NCBI GenBank assembly: GCA_023336205.1
Contig: JALQCR010000040.1
Location: 1 to 59,012, forward strand
Length of the DNA stretch: 59,012 nt
Direction of reading: 5' to 3'
From: Pseudanabaena sp. Salubria-1
GTDB taxonomy: Bacteria > Cyanobacteriota > Cyanobacteriia > Pseudanabaenales > Pseudanabaenaceae
Positions 1 to 10,400 of the stretch are shown here, one piece after another; positions within the stretch are counted from its first letter, which is position 1, and each line of letters begins with the position of its first letter. The translations under genes were made by a program, and so were the position numbers. Below the pieces are notes generated by a model, which had not been told where the DNA came from, ran no database searches, and was given only the letters and a program-made list of their open reading frames with translations.

Positions 1-23
1 GTTCAACTTTTCTGGGCTTTATG

Positions 24-82
24 CCCCAGTAGTCGCAAAGCACAAAATGGCGTAGCCATTTTGTGTTTTGCGACTACTGGGG
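24..82. terminator. 28-bp inverted repeat with GTA loop
   Basis: The arms 24-51 and 55-82 are complementary over 28 bases with one G/T wobble and a 3-base loop GTA. It lies upstream of dxr, so it probably ends the gene to the left of the window. There is no clear U-tract. It is one of a set of similar hairpins in this window. Confidence 0.6.
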
Positions 83-237
83 TTGATTTTCAGTTCACTA
101 AAGTGTTGTCATGCTTTTATGCATTGATATTTTAAAGAGTGGCGGGAGATATATTTTCAAAGATCTGAAGCGATCGCTCAAAAAACTATGCAAGACTTTA
201 AATAATTAAATAATAAATATTAATAAAATCTTTACCT

Positions 238-1401
238 ATGAAACGCATTACCCTGCTTGGCTCCACTGGTTCGATTGGCACACAAACACTAGATATCGTT
301 GCTGAGTATCCTGAAAAATTTCAGGTGGTGGGAATGACAGCAGGGGGAAACATCGAACTGCTCGCAAAACAAATCCGCCAGTTTCAGCCCGAAATTGTAG
401 CGATCGCTAGTGAAAGTAAAATTTCAGAACTAAAAGAGGCGATCGCCGATCTTGCGGTAAAGCCAATCCTACTAGCAGGAGCCGAAGGCGTAGAAACTGT
501 AGCAGCCTATGGGGACTCAGAGGTAGTGGTAACGGGAATTGTTGGCTGTGCTGGACTATTACCAACGATCGCCGCGATTAAAGCAGGTAAAAATATTGCA
601 TTGGCAAATAAAGAGACTTTAATCGCAGGTGGTGAAGTAGTTGTGCCATTAATGAAAAAACATGGCGTGAAGTTATTGCCTGCGGATTCTGAACATTCAG
701 CGATTTTCCAATGTTTGCAGGGAGTGCCAGAAGGTGGACTACGACGGATTATTCTCACAGCTTCAGGTGGAGCATTTCGCGATCGCCCCACAGAGGAACT
801 CGCATCAGTAACTGTTGCTGATGCATTGAAGCATCCTAATTGGGCGATGGGTAAGAAGATCACGATTGACTCAGCCACTCTCATGAATAAAGGATTGGAA
901 GTAATCGAAGCCCATTATCTTTTTGGAGTTAATTATGACCAGATTGAAATTGTGATTCATCCTCAAAGTATTATTCATTCGCTGATCGAATTAGAAGACA
1001 CCTCAGTACTTGCGCAACTTGGCATTCCTGATATGCGTTTGCCTTTGCTTTATTCCCTCTCTTATCCCGATCGCATTCCTACTCGATGGGAACGTCTCGA
1101 TCTCGTCAAATGCGGTACGCTCACCTTCCGCGCCCCAGATCACCAAAAATATCCTTGTATGGACTTAGCCTACGCCGCAGGTCGTGCAGGTGGAACTATG
1201 CCTGCGGTGTTGAATGCCGCTAATGAGCAAGTAGTAGAACTATTTTTGCAAGAGAGAATTCGTTATGTCCAAATTGCCGATTTGATTAAACATGTGTGTG
1301 ATCGGCACAATTGCGTTTCTAATCCAGAGCTTGAAGATATTCTTGAAGCTGACAAATGGGCTAGAAATGCAGTGATCGAACAAGTTCTACTTAAAGTTTA
1401 G
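238..1401 (+). CDS. dxr: 1-deoxy-D-xylulose 5-phosphate reductoisomerase
   Basis: This enzyme converts DXP to 2-C-methyl-D-erythritol 4-phosphate with NADPH, the second step of the MEP isoprenoid pathway, in the cytosol. At 387 residues it has the usual family length. The N-terminal nucleotide-binding motif GSTGSIG is at about residues 8-14. The metal and substrate motifs PADSEHSAIFQ, ASGGAFRD and HPNWxMGxKITIDSATLMNKGLE follow in the normal order. The ATG start is preceded by a very AT-rich leader. It is apparently monocistronic: a hairpin lies upstream and a decayed region lies downstream. The identification is secure; regulation cannot be seen. Confidence 0.97.
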   Translation: MKRITLLGSTGSIGTQTLDIVAEYPEKFQVVGMTAGGNIELLAKQIRQFQPEIVAIASESKISELKEAIADLAVKPILLAGAEGVETVAAYGDSEVVVTGIVGCAGLLPTIAAIKAGKNIALANKETLIAGGEVVVPLMKKHGVKLLPADSEHSAIFQCLQGVPEGGLRRIILTASGGAFRDRPTEELASVTVADALKHPNWAMGKKITIDSATLMNKGLEVIEAHYLFGVNYDQIEIVIHPQSIIHSLIELEDTSVLAQLGIPDMRLPLLYSLSYPDRIPTRWERLDLVKCGTLTFRAPDHQKYPCMDLAYAAGRAGGTMPAVLNAANEQVVELFLQERIRYVQIADLIKHVCDRHNCVSNPELEDILEADKWARNAVIEQVLLKV

Positions 1402-1446
1402 ATAAGCTTTTCTCTGACACACAGCAAATATGTTCTTTATTGTGTA

Positions 1447-1557
1447 ATGACGTTACGTGAAAGGGATTCCTAATTCCAAAAGATTTGCCAGTATATCCAA
1501 ACAAACCCAAATTCATGGCAGGTTGACCAACTGCCAGCAATTCTCGTTATAAAAATT
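1447..1557 (+). pseudogene. possible REP-associated (Y1-type) transposase remnant
   Basis: The plus frame running through 1474 reads FQKICQYIQTNPNSWQVDQL, which resembles the C-terminal 'IRxYIxxNPxxWxxD' segment of REP-associated tyrosine transposases of the IS200/IS605 relatives. An in-frame stop at 1471-1473 and the absence of any catalytic HUH or Tyr segment show that only a scrap survives. It sits directly beside a 24-bp palindrome, a setting where such transposases are commonly found. The assignment rests on about 20 residues and is tentative. The rest of the gene-free stretch 1402-1757 holds the palindrome and no recognisable coding sequence. Confidence 0.3.
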
Positions 1558-1602
1558 GGTTTTTGAAAGCCCACCGTAGGTGGGCTTTCAAAAACCAATT
1601 TT
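1552..1602. repeat. Perfect 24-bp palindrome with GTA loop
   Basis: The arms 1552-1575 and 1579-1602 are perfectly complementary, with loop GTA. It could be a bidirectional terminator after dxr or a REP-like unit tied to the adjacent transposase scrap. Confidence 0.6.
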
Positions 1603-1757
1603 GGTGTTTTGGGCGGCCACCCGGCGGGGGTGTAGCGAAAAGGTTTGGTTTTGTTGTTGGTTTTGCCAGGGCTTGGCATCCTAATAATCCGTCTAAATGG
1701 CAAGTGGCGCTACGTCGTATTACCCCAATAATTGCTCCTTAAAATTGGAATTTTACT

Positions 1758-1868
1758 ATGATTGAGATTGCCATATTTGTTTTTCTGGGATGGATATTGT
1801 CTTTATGTTTGCATGAGTTTGGACATGCGATCGCAGCCTATTATGGTGGAGACACTTCAGTAAAAGAA
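1758..1868 (+). pseudogene. Site-2 protease (M50) family, N-terminal fragment
   Basis: The first ~37 residues form a hydrophobic helix carrying the zinc protease motif HEFGH at residues 19-23, followed by AIAAYYGGD. This matches the start of membrane-embedded M50/SpoIVFB-like rhomboid-type site-2 proteases, which normally run past 200 residues with several membrane segments and a second metal-ligand motif. Here the frame degenerates after residue 37 and runs into a homopolymer block (1911-1955). The open frame nominally reaches 2027, but the part beyond 1868 looks like noise and overlaps the 3' end of ccs1. This is either a truncated gene or an assembly break; the latter seems more likely. 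Confidence 0.6.
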
Positions 1869-1910
1869 AGTCTCCGAGCGTTTTATTTACACCCATCCCA
1901 CGAAAAACAC

Positions 1911-1955
1911 AAAAAAAAAAAAAAAACAAAAATTTGGGGGGGGCCCCCCCCCCCC
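1911..1955. other. A16 / G8 / C12 homopolymer block, probable assembly artefact
   Basis: There is a run of 16 A, then a short A/T stretch, eight G and twelve C with no biological pattern. It resembles the noise at the window's right end (58934-59012). It separates a truncated protease from an intact ccs1, so the adjacency across this point should not be trusted. Confidence 0.6.
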
Positions 1956-1973
1956 GCCACTTATCTTTTGGTA

Positions 1974-3326
1974 CTAAGCAAAACTCACATTCGCACCCTG
2001 ATCAACTACATTCGTAACATCAATTAGTTCTGACTCAAAGCTAACTTGAGCGCGATTAGTTTTGCCCCCAACATAAAGGCGATCGCCAATTTGCAAAGCC
2101 CATACCTGTGAGTGACTGACGTAGCTCATGATTACCCCTAGCATCAACAATCCGAATCCTGCATAAACGATGGGAATCCCTGGATCAGCTTTAATTTGTA
2201 AACCTGTACTACCGATCGCTTCTTTTAAGGTAAAAGTTACCCCATTAACTTCGGCGCTGCCATTGGTACGAACCGTAGTAAGCAGATTGCCCTTCTCGTC
2301 ATAGATTAGGAAAGTACCTTGTAAATCGGGAGTAATGAGCGTAATCCCAGCACTGAGATCTGGCTTGGTAGGAATCCATGTTCCCCAGACTTGACGACCG
2401 CCATTTTGGGATTCTAACTTCCTAACGGGTAATTGTAGGATTGGGCTATTGTTAAACGTAAATTTGACCGCATGAATATCCCAATTTGCTTGATAGAAGG
2501 TAACACCCTTATATTTAAGTGGTTTATTCACATGGATAGTTTGGCGATCAACTTCTTTACCGTCATTATCAAGAACTGACAAGTCTGAATAGAACTGATC
2601 AATACTTCCCTTGGGGGTGTAATCAATCCAAAAGCGATTGACTCGCACTGACCAATCTTTAGGAACTCGCTTGGCCGACCAAGCCCCTGCCTCGGTAATA
2701 TTCTTAACTTGAAATGTTTCCCCACTGGGAACCATTTCTTGGGCGGTGAACCCAGTTAATGCCCCCCAAATTGAACCGATTAAAACTAATAGCATACTTG
2801 CATGGACAATAATTGGTCCAACTCTCCCAATCAGTCCTTTACGCGCATACAGACGATCATCAGTTTGATAAACCTTGTAATTTTTGCTTTGTAGCGATCG
2901 CGCTAAATTATTAAGATTGCCGCCAATAATTTCTGTGGCAAGTGGAAGTTTGGCAAAACTTTGGGGCTTGGTGTAATAAAACCAACGCTTGGAGGCTTTG
3001 AGAATTGGCAATTGACGGTTGAAGGTGCAAGCAGTGAGGCTTGTGCCAAATAAAATTAACAGTGAGAGAAACCACCAGCTTCCATAGACATGTTCTAATC
3101 CGATCGCCAAAATCACCTTATACGACAAAAATCCAAATAGGGCTGGATGTTCGGGATAATTTTCACGATAAAAGTCAATAGTTTGTCCCTGCTCGATCAC
3201 TGTACCGAGGATGCTAAATAGGGCTATGCATAATAAAAGTGCGATCGCCACTTTGAGATTGGCAAGGAGCGCCACCACCTGATGTCGCCAAATTTGGTTA
3301 GCTTGGAATCGGATTTTTTGAAACAC
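1974..3326 (-). CDS. ccs1: Cytochrome c biogenesis protein Ccs1 (ResB family)
   Basis: This is the membrane component of the system II cytochrome c maturation pathway; with CcsA it delivers heme to apocytochromes on the lumenal or periplasmic side. The 450-residue length and layout match cyanobacterial Ccs1. There are three N-terminal membrane helices (around residues 25-45, 70-100 and 165-190), a large soluble domain, and a last helix near 390-410 (YAGFGLLMLGVIMSYVSHSQ). The ResB hallmark FSILGTVIEQGQ and the following YRENYP segment are visible. No ccsA lies nearby. It is divergent from the PstS-like gene, with about 140 bp between them for both promoters. Confidence 0.92.
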   Translation of the reverse strand: MFQKIRFQANQIWRHQVVALLANLKVAIALLLCIALFSILGTVIEQGQTIDFYRENYPEHPALFGFLSYKVILAIGLEHVYGSWWFLSLLILFGTSLTACTFNRQLPILKASKRWFYYTKPQSFAKLPLATEIIGGNLNNLARSLQSKNYKVYQTDDRLYARKGLIGRVGPIIVHASMLLVLIGSIWGALTGFTAQEMVPSGETFQVKNITEAGAWSAKRVPKDWSVRVNRFWIDYTPKGSIDQFYSDLSVLDNDGKEVDRQTIHVNKPLKYKGVTFYQANWDIHAVKFTFNNSPILQLPVRKLESQNGGRQVWGTWIPTKPDLSAGITLITPDLQGTFLIYDEKGNLLTTVRTNGSAEVNGVTFTLKEAIGSTGLQIKADPGIPIVYAGFGLLMLGVIMSYVSHSQVWALQIGDRLYVGGKTNRAQVSFESELIDVTNVVDQGANVSFA

Positions 3327-3467
3327 GTCACGTCTATGCTTACTAGTTCTAGCTTTGATCTTATCTTAGGTTGCCAGAAAGTAGATCAGACCTTGAGCTA
3401 CAGTGGGACGACTAAATTTAGGGTAAAGTTAAGCCAATCTTGCAGATATTCTTAGGAACATGATTAT

Positions 3468-4451
3468 ATGTCACAGGGCAAAGAAACTACAGTTTTAGTA
3501 TTGTCTCTGCTAGTTACAGCAGGGATTGCGGGTGGAGGCTACTGGTTTTTTTCGCAACAAAAATCAACAGTAGTGCCAGCTACCACGGCAACACCAGCCA
3601 CCATGGCAACACCCGATTCATCACCACAAACAACTCCCCCCATACTTACATCATCTAACTTAAACCTTGATACGTCTCTACCTAATCCTAATATTTTGGG
3701 GATAGATGGCAGTACTGCAATGGTTGCCCTGATCAAAGCCTTGCGTAATGACTTTAGTCAAGTTAATCCAAACATACCGACTTCCTATGGAGTTCCTGAT
3801 GGCAGTCCGACTGGCTCCAATCAGGGATTGAAAAATCTCATTGATGGCAGTGTATCGATCGTAGCGACTTCTCGCCCGCTCAAAGCTGCCGAAGCCCAAG
3901 CAGGTATCCAACTAGTGCCGATCGCTAAAGATTCGATCGCATTAGTAGTTGGTATAAATAATCCCTTTAAGGGTAATTTGACAAAGGATCAAGTACGAGA
4001 TATTTATCTGGGTAAAATCACGAACTGGTCACAGGTTGGGGGTACAAATCAACCGATTAAAGTGATCAATCGCGCCATCACAAGCGGTACTAGAGAAGCT
4101 TTTCAAGATATCGTTTTACTCGGTCAAGGGTTCGCGCCAGATAGCCCTAACTTTATTACATGGAAACAAGACGAAACAACAGCAATTCTCCGAGATCTAG
4201 GTGATAACGGGATCAGTTATGCCACAGTTTCACAGGTAGAGAAGCAAGAAATTGTGAGAATTATTGCGATCGACGGAGTTCTGCCTACGGATACTAATGC
4301 AGTTAAAGCTGGTAAATATCCAATTAACCGCAGTCTGTTTTTAGGTGTAAAAAAGACCACTAGTCCTGTCTCTAAGCAATTTATTGAGTTTGCACTTTCG
4401 GCTCAAGGGCAGCAGATTGTTCAAAGACTAGGATTTGTTTCTGTCCAGTAG
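3468..4451 (+). CDS. PstS-like phosphate/anion substrate-binding protein
   Basis: This is a periplasmic or lipid-anchored solute-binding protein of the phosphate (PBP-like) family, 327 residues. A single N-terminal hydrophobic helix (residues 8-28) is followed by a Pro/Thr-rich linker of ~40 residues. The binding domain begins near ILGIDGSTAM and includes TSRPLKAAE, the typical 'IYLGKITNWSQVGG' segment and 'AITSGTREAF', which places the anion-binding loop. No pstC, pstA or pstB genes are adjacent, so it could be a stand-alone sensor or binding protein rather than part of a full transporter. It ends at a strong hairpin shared with the convergent chemoreceptor gene. Confidence 0.85.
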   Translation: MSQGKETTVLVLSLLVTAGIAGGGYWFFSQQKSTVVPATTATPATMATPDSSPQTTPPILTSSNLNLDTSLPNPNILGIDGSTAMVALIKALRNDFSQVNPNIPTSYGVPDGSPTGSNQGLKNLIDGSVSIVATSRPLKAAEAQAGIQLVPIAKDSIALVVGINNPFKGNLTKDQVRDIYLGKITNWSQVGGTNQPIKVINRAITSGTREAFQDIVLLGQGFAPDSPNFITWKQDETTAILRDLGDNGISYATVSQVEKQEIVRIIAIDGVLPTDTNAVKAGKYPINRSLFLGVKKTTSPVSKQFIEFALSAQGQQIVQRLGFVSVQ

Positions 4452-4453
4452 CC

Positions 4454-4496
4454 CTAAAAGTAAGAGAACGCGCTTTGCGCGTTCTCTTACTTTTAG
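4454..4496. terminator. Bidirectional terminator hairpin, 20-bp stem, TTT loop
   Basis: The arms 4454-4473 and 4477-4496 are perfectly complementary. The hairpin fills the entire gap between the convergent PstS-like and chemoreceptor genes and abuts the latter's stop codon at 4497. Confidence 0.8.
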
Positions 4497-7400
4497 TTAA
4501 ACTGAGCCTGAGTTGTCTGGTTCAACTAGTTTAGGAGGATTCTTTTTCTGAATCCCCTCTTCCTCAATGTCTAAACTACCTGACAGAAAATCTTCGATTT
4601 CGGCTCTAGCTGAATTAATCGAATCTTCTATCGGCAAATCAAATGCAGAGAAATCAAATTCAATCTCACTTTCTAATTCACTATTGCTATCTTCAGTCTC
4701 TACAGAATGATCGCTAAAGTTAGGTAAGTGAGGTAATGTTTGCAAATCTGGTAAATCCATCGATAGACTTGCAAACTCTTCATCAGCTTCATCCATGAGA
4801 CTGTCCAGCAGATTATCTGCAAACCCATAGGTGTCGCCATCCGACATGGTCTTAACTTCATCTTCAGATGGATATCCAATAGATATATCGTCATCTGAGT
4901 CAGCAAATTTTGCACTACTAAGATCACTATCTTCATCCACCTTATCAAGCCAATTATCTGAGAAATCCAGAGAAAGATCGGGAAAGGACTCCATAAATTC
5001 CGAGTCTAACCCCAAGTTACTAGTCTGAGAAATACCCAAGTCTAGAGAATCTGCTGAAGATTCTAAATCTAGATCGTTTGTTTCATCTGCGATCGCCTCA
5101 AATATAACTGACTCTTCTAAAGCGTCGTCTGTGAAGTTTCCTGCATCCATGATTTCACTAAACTTGATCGATTCGTCCTCCGATTCCAATCCTCCAGTTA
5201 GCTCTGCAAAGGTTGAGGTATTATCATCAATATCAAAATTGGATTCAGAATTATTGATAAATTCTTGATAGCTTAATTCTGCACCTTGCTCTAAATTGTC
5301 ATTAAATACTGAGGATAAATCTACGCCTGATTCATTGAGCAAATCTTCATCAGAAGCTATAGCAGGTTCTTCCTCCAATGAATTTATTGAAACGCCAAAA
5401 TTATCCGCGTTATCAGGGTCATCAGACATTCCAAAGTCAAAGGCTTCATCCATTAATGCTTCGTCAGATTCTTCCATCAGCGATAAGTCTGGCAGAGCAA
5501 AGACAGAACTAAAGCTGGCAGCGGCAGAAGAAGACTGACTTTCAACCAAGTTTTCTTCAAAGCCATCAATCTCTTCTAAATCTGGGGAGATCAAGTCAGT
5601 TTGCGAGATTGCATCAGAGACAGAGTCAGGGAGATCTTCACTGTTATTGAGCCCTGAGTCACTCACTAAATCCTCGACAACTCTTTCCAAAGGATTTGTG
5701 AAAACATTAAAGTTGGAATCGTCATCAGTTATGTCAAAGTTAAATTCTTCATCCATCAATGCATCACTAGTCTCTGCCACACTCGACAAGTCTGGTAGGA
5801 CAAAAGTTGTACTAAGATTATCAGTTATAAATGAAGAATCTTCAGCCAAATCTTCCTGAATGTTAGGGATTTCGCCAAAAACTGAGGCGATATCGTCTGT
5901 TTCCCAGATTGCTTCCGAAGACTGGGCTTCTGGATTTTCAATTTCATCAATCAATGAAGGAAAAGCTAGCTCTGATTCACTTTCTGGAAGGGATGATAAG
6001 CTAATGTCCTCGATTTCAGGTTGTGACATCGTAAATGCTGCATCAAAGGCATCATTACCTAAGTCCATTTGGTCAGTTGACAGATCCTCTTCTATTTCAA
6101 AAGAGAAATCTTCAGACAGTTCATCAGAAATATATTCTAACTGCTGATCGTATAGATCTAGCACTGGCGATAATTGTATATCTGTTTCTGATGCGATCGC
6201 TATTTCTGGAGTAAAAGAATCTTCTTGAAGATCTGTAGAAAAATCAAATGGTTCGGAGACTTGCTCGCTAGGTGAGATCATACTTACGTCAAAATCGGCA
6301 GAAAAGTCTGACTCATCTAAAACTGATTCTTCAGCTTGCCAGATTGAGTCTAACTCGTCAGCTTGTTCCACTAGGCTATTGGTTTCATTTGACTCAGCCC
6401 CGTATTGATCATTGCCTAGATCTACTTCTGCAATTTCTTCAGTTATATTAAACAGTGAAGATAAATCTTCTGATTGTTCGTCAAGCAAGTCTAGTGAAGA
6501 GTTCTCTTGAGCTATCGACTCTAGAACAAAAGACTCGTCGTCTTGGATGTTTTCAGAAGTATCGAAGGGATTTACTATAAATTCTTCACTTTTATCGATG
6601 GGATTATCGTCAAACAAAACATCAGAATAACTTTCTGAAAATTCATCTAATTCAACTAAATCAGATGATTCTGCCGATAAGCTTTCATCAATTTCAAAGG
6701 TGAACTCTGTAGATGGCTGCTCAGATAAATCTAATGAAGGCGATAGGAGATCTAATTCTGGTGCGATCGCAGGATCCATATAATCATTTACTTGACTATC
6801 AAAATCTTCAACAATTTCTTCAAGTCCTTCATTTCCTTGGGTGCGAATCACATCTAAGAAATTGTCTGGTTCAACTGAGTCCGCATAGTTTGTTATAGGG
6901 TCATCACCGATTTCAAAATTAAACACTTCTGAAAATTCATCATCTGAAGAATCCTCAAGATAAATATCGGGGATTTGAGCAGGAAATTCAGATAATTCGC
7001 CTTGATTCTCAAGATTATTTGAATAAATATCTACTGGTTGTCCAAAGTCAAATGAATTGTTGGCATCTTGGTCAGATAGTTCATAATTTAATTCATTATT
7101 TACAGTCTCTGGGATCGGCTCCTCAATATCTTCAGCAACAGCAAATGGGTGATGCACCGAATCATTAAGAGCTCCATCAAAGCCTTCATCAAATAATGAC
7201 TCATCCAAAGGCATCTCAAAAGAACCGCCAAGAACTTCATTGGAAGAACTTTCTACAGATTCTTCTAATGATTCATTAATCACGTTGTTGGTTGTGAATT
7301 GATTGTAATCTTGTGAGTCAGTCAACTCAAATACATTGTCATTATTTGCGATCGCAGCTTCATCGGCATCCTCTGCTGTTTGAGTATCCATAGCAAATGG

Positions 7401-10400
7401 ATCAAAATCTGCTTGATTAACTTCAGAAGCTAGTATTGAATTATCGCTATCAAAAAATGAATTGGAATTGTCTAGGGTAGATTCTATATTCATTTTGGGG
7501 ATGATGAAGTCATCATCATCCATATCTGGAATTGAAAAATCAACAAAAGTTGGTAAGTTCAGATTTGCATCTTCAGCAAGTGGTGACACAGTGCCAAAAG
7601 CTGTATTTTCTAAAAATGAAGATGTAGCAGAAACAATCAGAGGATCACTTGAAGCTTCAACGATCGAAGATTCATTCACTCCATCTAGCTGATTTTTTAG
7701 AGTTGGCTCAGTATCGTCAAGGGGTGAAGATTCGTCAAGCGAACTATCGTCGTCATAGACTTCATGTTTAAGATCCGCAAGGAGAGATTCTTCGATTAGA
7801 GAGATATCTGTGAGGTTAGAATAGGTCGCTGAATCTGGATTTTGATTGTCTGCAATACCTCCAGACATGAAATTTTCTGAAATAGAATCAAAGCTTTGTT
7901 CTTGCAGAGATTCAACAGCATTATCATCGATCTGATCGCTGCTAACACCGTCGTCAAGTAGATTTTCAAGATATTTATTATCGGTGGCTGTGTTATCTTC
8001 CTCAGCTTCATATGCATTTGCTAAAGATGACTCTGATTGAGAAAAGCTGACTGCTGTTACCGCTGCTGCTACCGCGATCGCAGGTACAGCTACACCCAAA
8101 TTATTAGGCTCGGTATTGCTTGACTCTGTTGAGGCATCAAACAAACTATTGACAGATGTCTCATGGGTTAGCCCTCCAGATGAGTCGGGCAGACGGAAGA
8201 ACTGAATGCCTTGCAGTAGTTGCTGGGCTTGATTTCCCATCGCTTCAGCTTGTTGTCGAGCCGATCGAGTTAGGTTGGCTGTGCGATCAGCTAACTGAGC
8301 AATTTCACTCATATAGCTAGCTGTAGAGCCAGCTGCTTCAGCAATTTCGGTACTAGATTCAGTAATAGCTTGTCCAATTTGGACAACTTCTTCGGTAGCT
8401 ATTTGAATACTATTGAACGCAGATTGCGATGACTCTACTCCTGATGTAAAACCAGCAACAAGTCCACTTAAATTCTGAACTTCTGCATCGATCGCAGTTA
8501 CTACGGTTTGGATTTGAGATGTCCGCTGTTGCAATACCGTCAAACCATCATTGGTTTGAGTTGCCAAATCATTAACTTGCCCAGCGATCGACTCAAATTC
8601 ACGGGCTACGCTAGTAAACTGTCTAGGATCTTTTTGTTGAGCAGCGCGAGCAGCAACAAGGGTGGCATTTATCGCCAGAGCCTGTGTTAAAGAGGCGATT
8701 TGACCTTGATCTTGGACAAATTGCTCTGCAAGACCCACGAATTCGCCCAATGTTTTCATGCGTTGGACGATTTGGGCTGAACCCGTTTGTAAGACGCTAA
8801 TACTGTCAGTCAGGGCAACGATCGCCGTTTGTCCAGACGCTACTGTGTCGCGTACTTCCTGAAGTGACTGGTTCGCATCGTTTACCTGTGCTGAAGATCT
8901 CTCAGCGATAGCAGCAACTTGTTCCGTTAGAGCTTGTCCTTGCGCAACTGACTGTGCTTGTTCAGCGGAGTTTAACACGACAGTTTTGGCTAATTCTTCA
9001 AGATCGGCAGCACCTTGGACTACTTGTTTGGCTGTACCTAAGACACTGGAGATGATCTCTACGAGTTTTTCGCGAAGACGGTTAAGGGTGTCGGCGACTA
9101 GTCCTGTAGCGCGATCATTTACTTGAGCCTCAATCGTGAGATCACCCTCTTCCATAGATGAGACAACATCTAATAGGTTGCCTACTTCAGCCTCCATCAA
9201 CTCCGTTTCTGCGAAATTTTGCTGGATCTGTGCTGCTGCCGATATATCATCATCCGATGATGATAATGTTTGGCTCAGTCCGTTACGCAAACGAATTTCA
9301 TTGTTTTTTACCTGTTGGAAGGTGTTTTTAAGCGAGATTCCAAGATGATCAATTTCATCTTTACCTGCAATATCTTTGGCTGGAATATTTACATTTGAAT
9401 TTCCTTGCTGACTCAAGTAGCGATCGCATTCTTCGGTAAGGGGCTTAAGCCGATTTTTGAGCCTGTTGACGAATAATAATATGGCGATCGCCAAAATCGC
9501 ACTGATACTAACAGCCGCAACACCGACTGGAAGCATTAGCTTATTGGTGATTTCTGATTCGGGCAACTGGGCTGCAAATAGCAAATCGCTGCCTTCGATT
9601 TTGCGGTATGCCCAGAGATTTCCACCAGTTTGGACAATTCCTGACGGTTTAGCTTTAGCTTGTTGAACGAGGCTCGTGAGATCCTCAGCGATAGCTGGGT
9701 TTTGGGTTTGCGTTGCCTGAAACTTATAGGAAGCCGTAACTACTTTGCCACTGCTATTAGCTACGACAAAGCCAATCTTGCTTTCATTGCTAGTATCTTG
9801 ATATGAAGCAGTATCTACTAATGACAAAAGCTCACTAGCGATCGCATCAGCATTGACAATCCCCACTACTTTCTGTCCATCGCTGATGGGAGCACTGTAG
9901 GTGATTAATGTCTTACCCAATGCGGTATAGGGCTGTGACCAAGCTGCCTGTCCCTTAAGAGTGTCTAGATAAAATGACGCTTTTGGAATATCAGGGCGAT
10001 CTCCAGATAAAAATTTATCATTTGGGGCTGCCAGCTTTTGACCAGCCGTTTCAGTCTTTAAGCCTGACTGTTCTCTCCATACATAGGGGACAAGAGGTTT
10101 AGCTGGCGCAAATAGTAAGTTGCCATTTGAGGCAATCCCCATACCTGCGATGGATTTCTTGTTTTGTAATCCATCGACAATCAGACGTTGATATGGTTCA
10201 GAGCCTTTGGGCTTTGACGGTTGCTGGAATAGGATCTTTGCCCCACCTGCAACTTCATCAACTGTCGTCTTAACATCTGAGAGCCTAGCGTCGATTTGAC
10301 GAGCCTGCGCTTCAGCCGATGTATCAACTTCTCGTCGAGCACTACTTAGTAATTCTTGATAAAACCAATAACCTAGGCCACCTAAGCCTATTAGCGATGT

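Noticed and set aside
1911..1955. Poly-A/G/C block as a natural terminator of ccs1
   Set aside because: G8 directly followed by C12 could pair, but the surrounding A16 and the broken protease gene fit an artefact better.
4700..9700. Many open frames on both strands inside the giant chemoreceptor gene
   Set aside because: They are shadows produced by biased codon use in the acidic tail; none has a ribosome binding site or a recognisable product.
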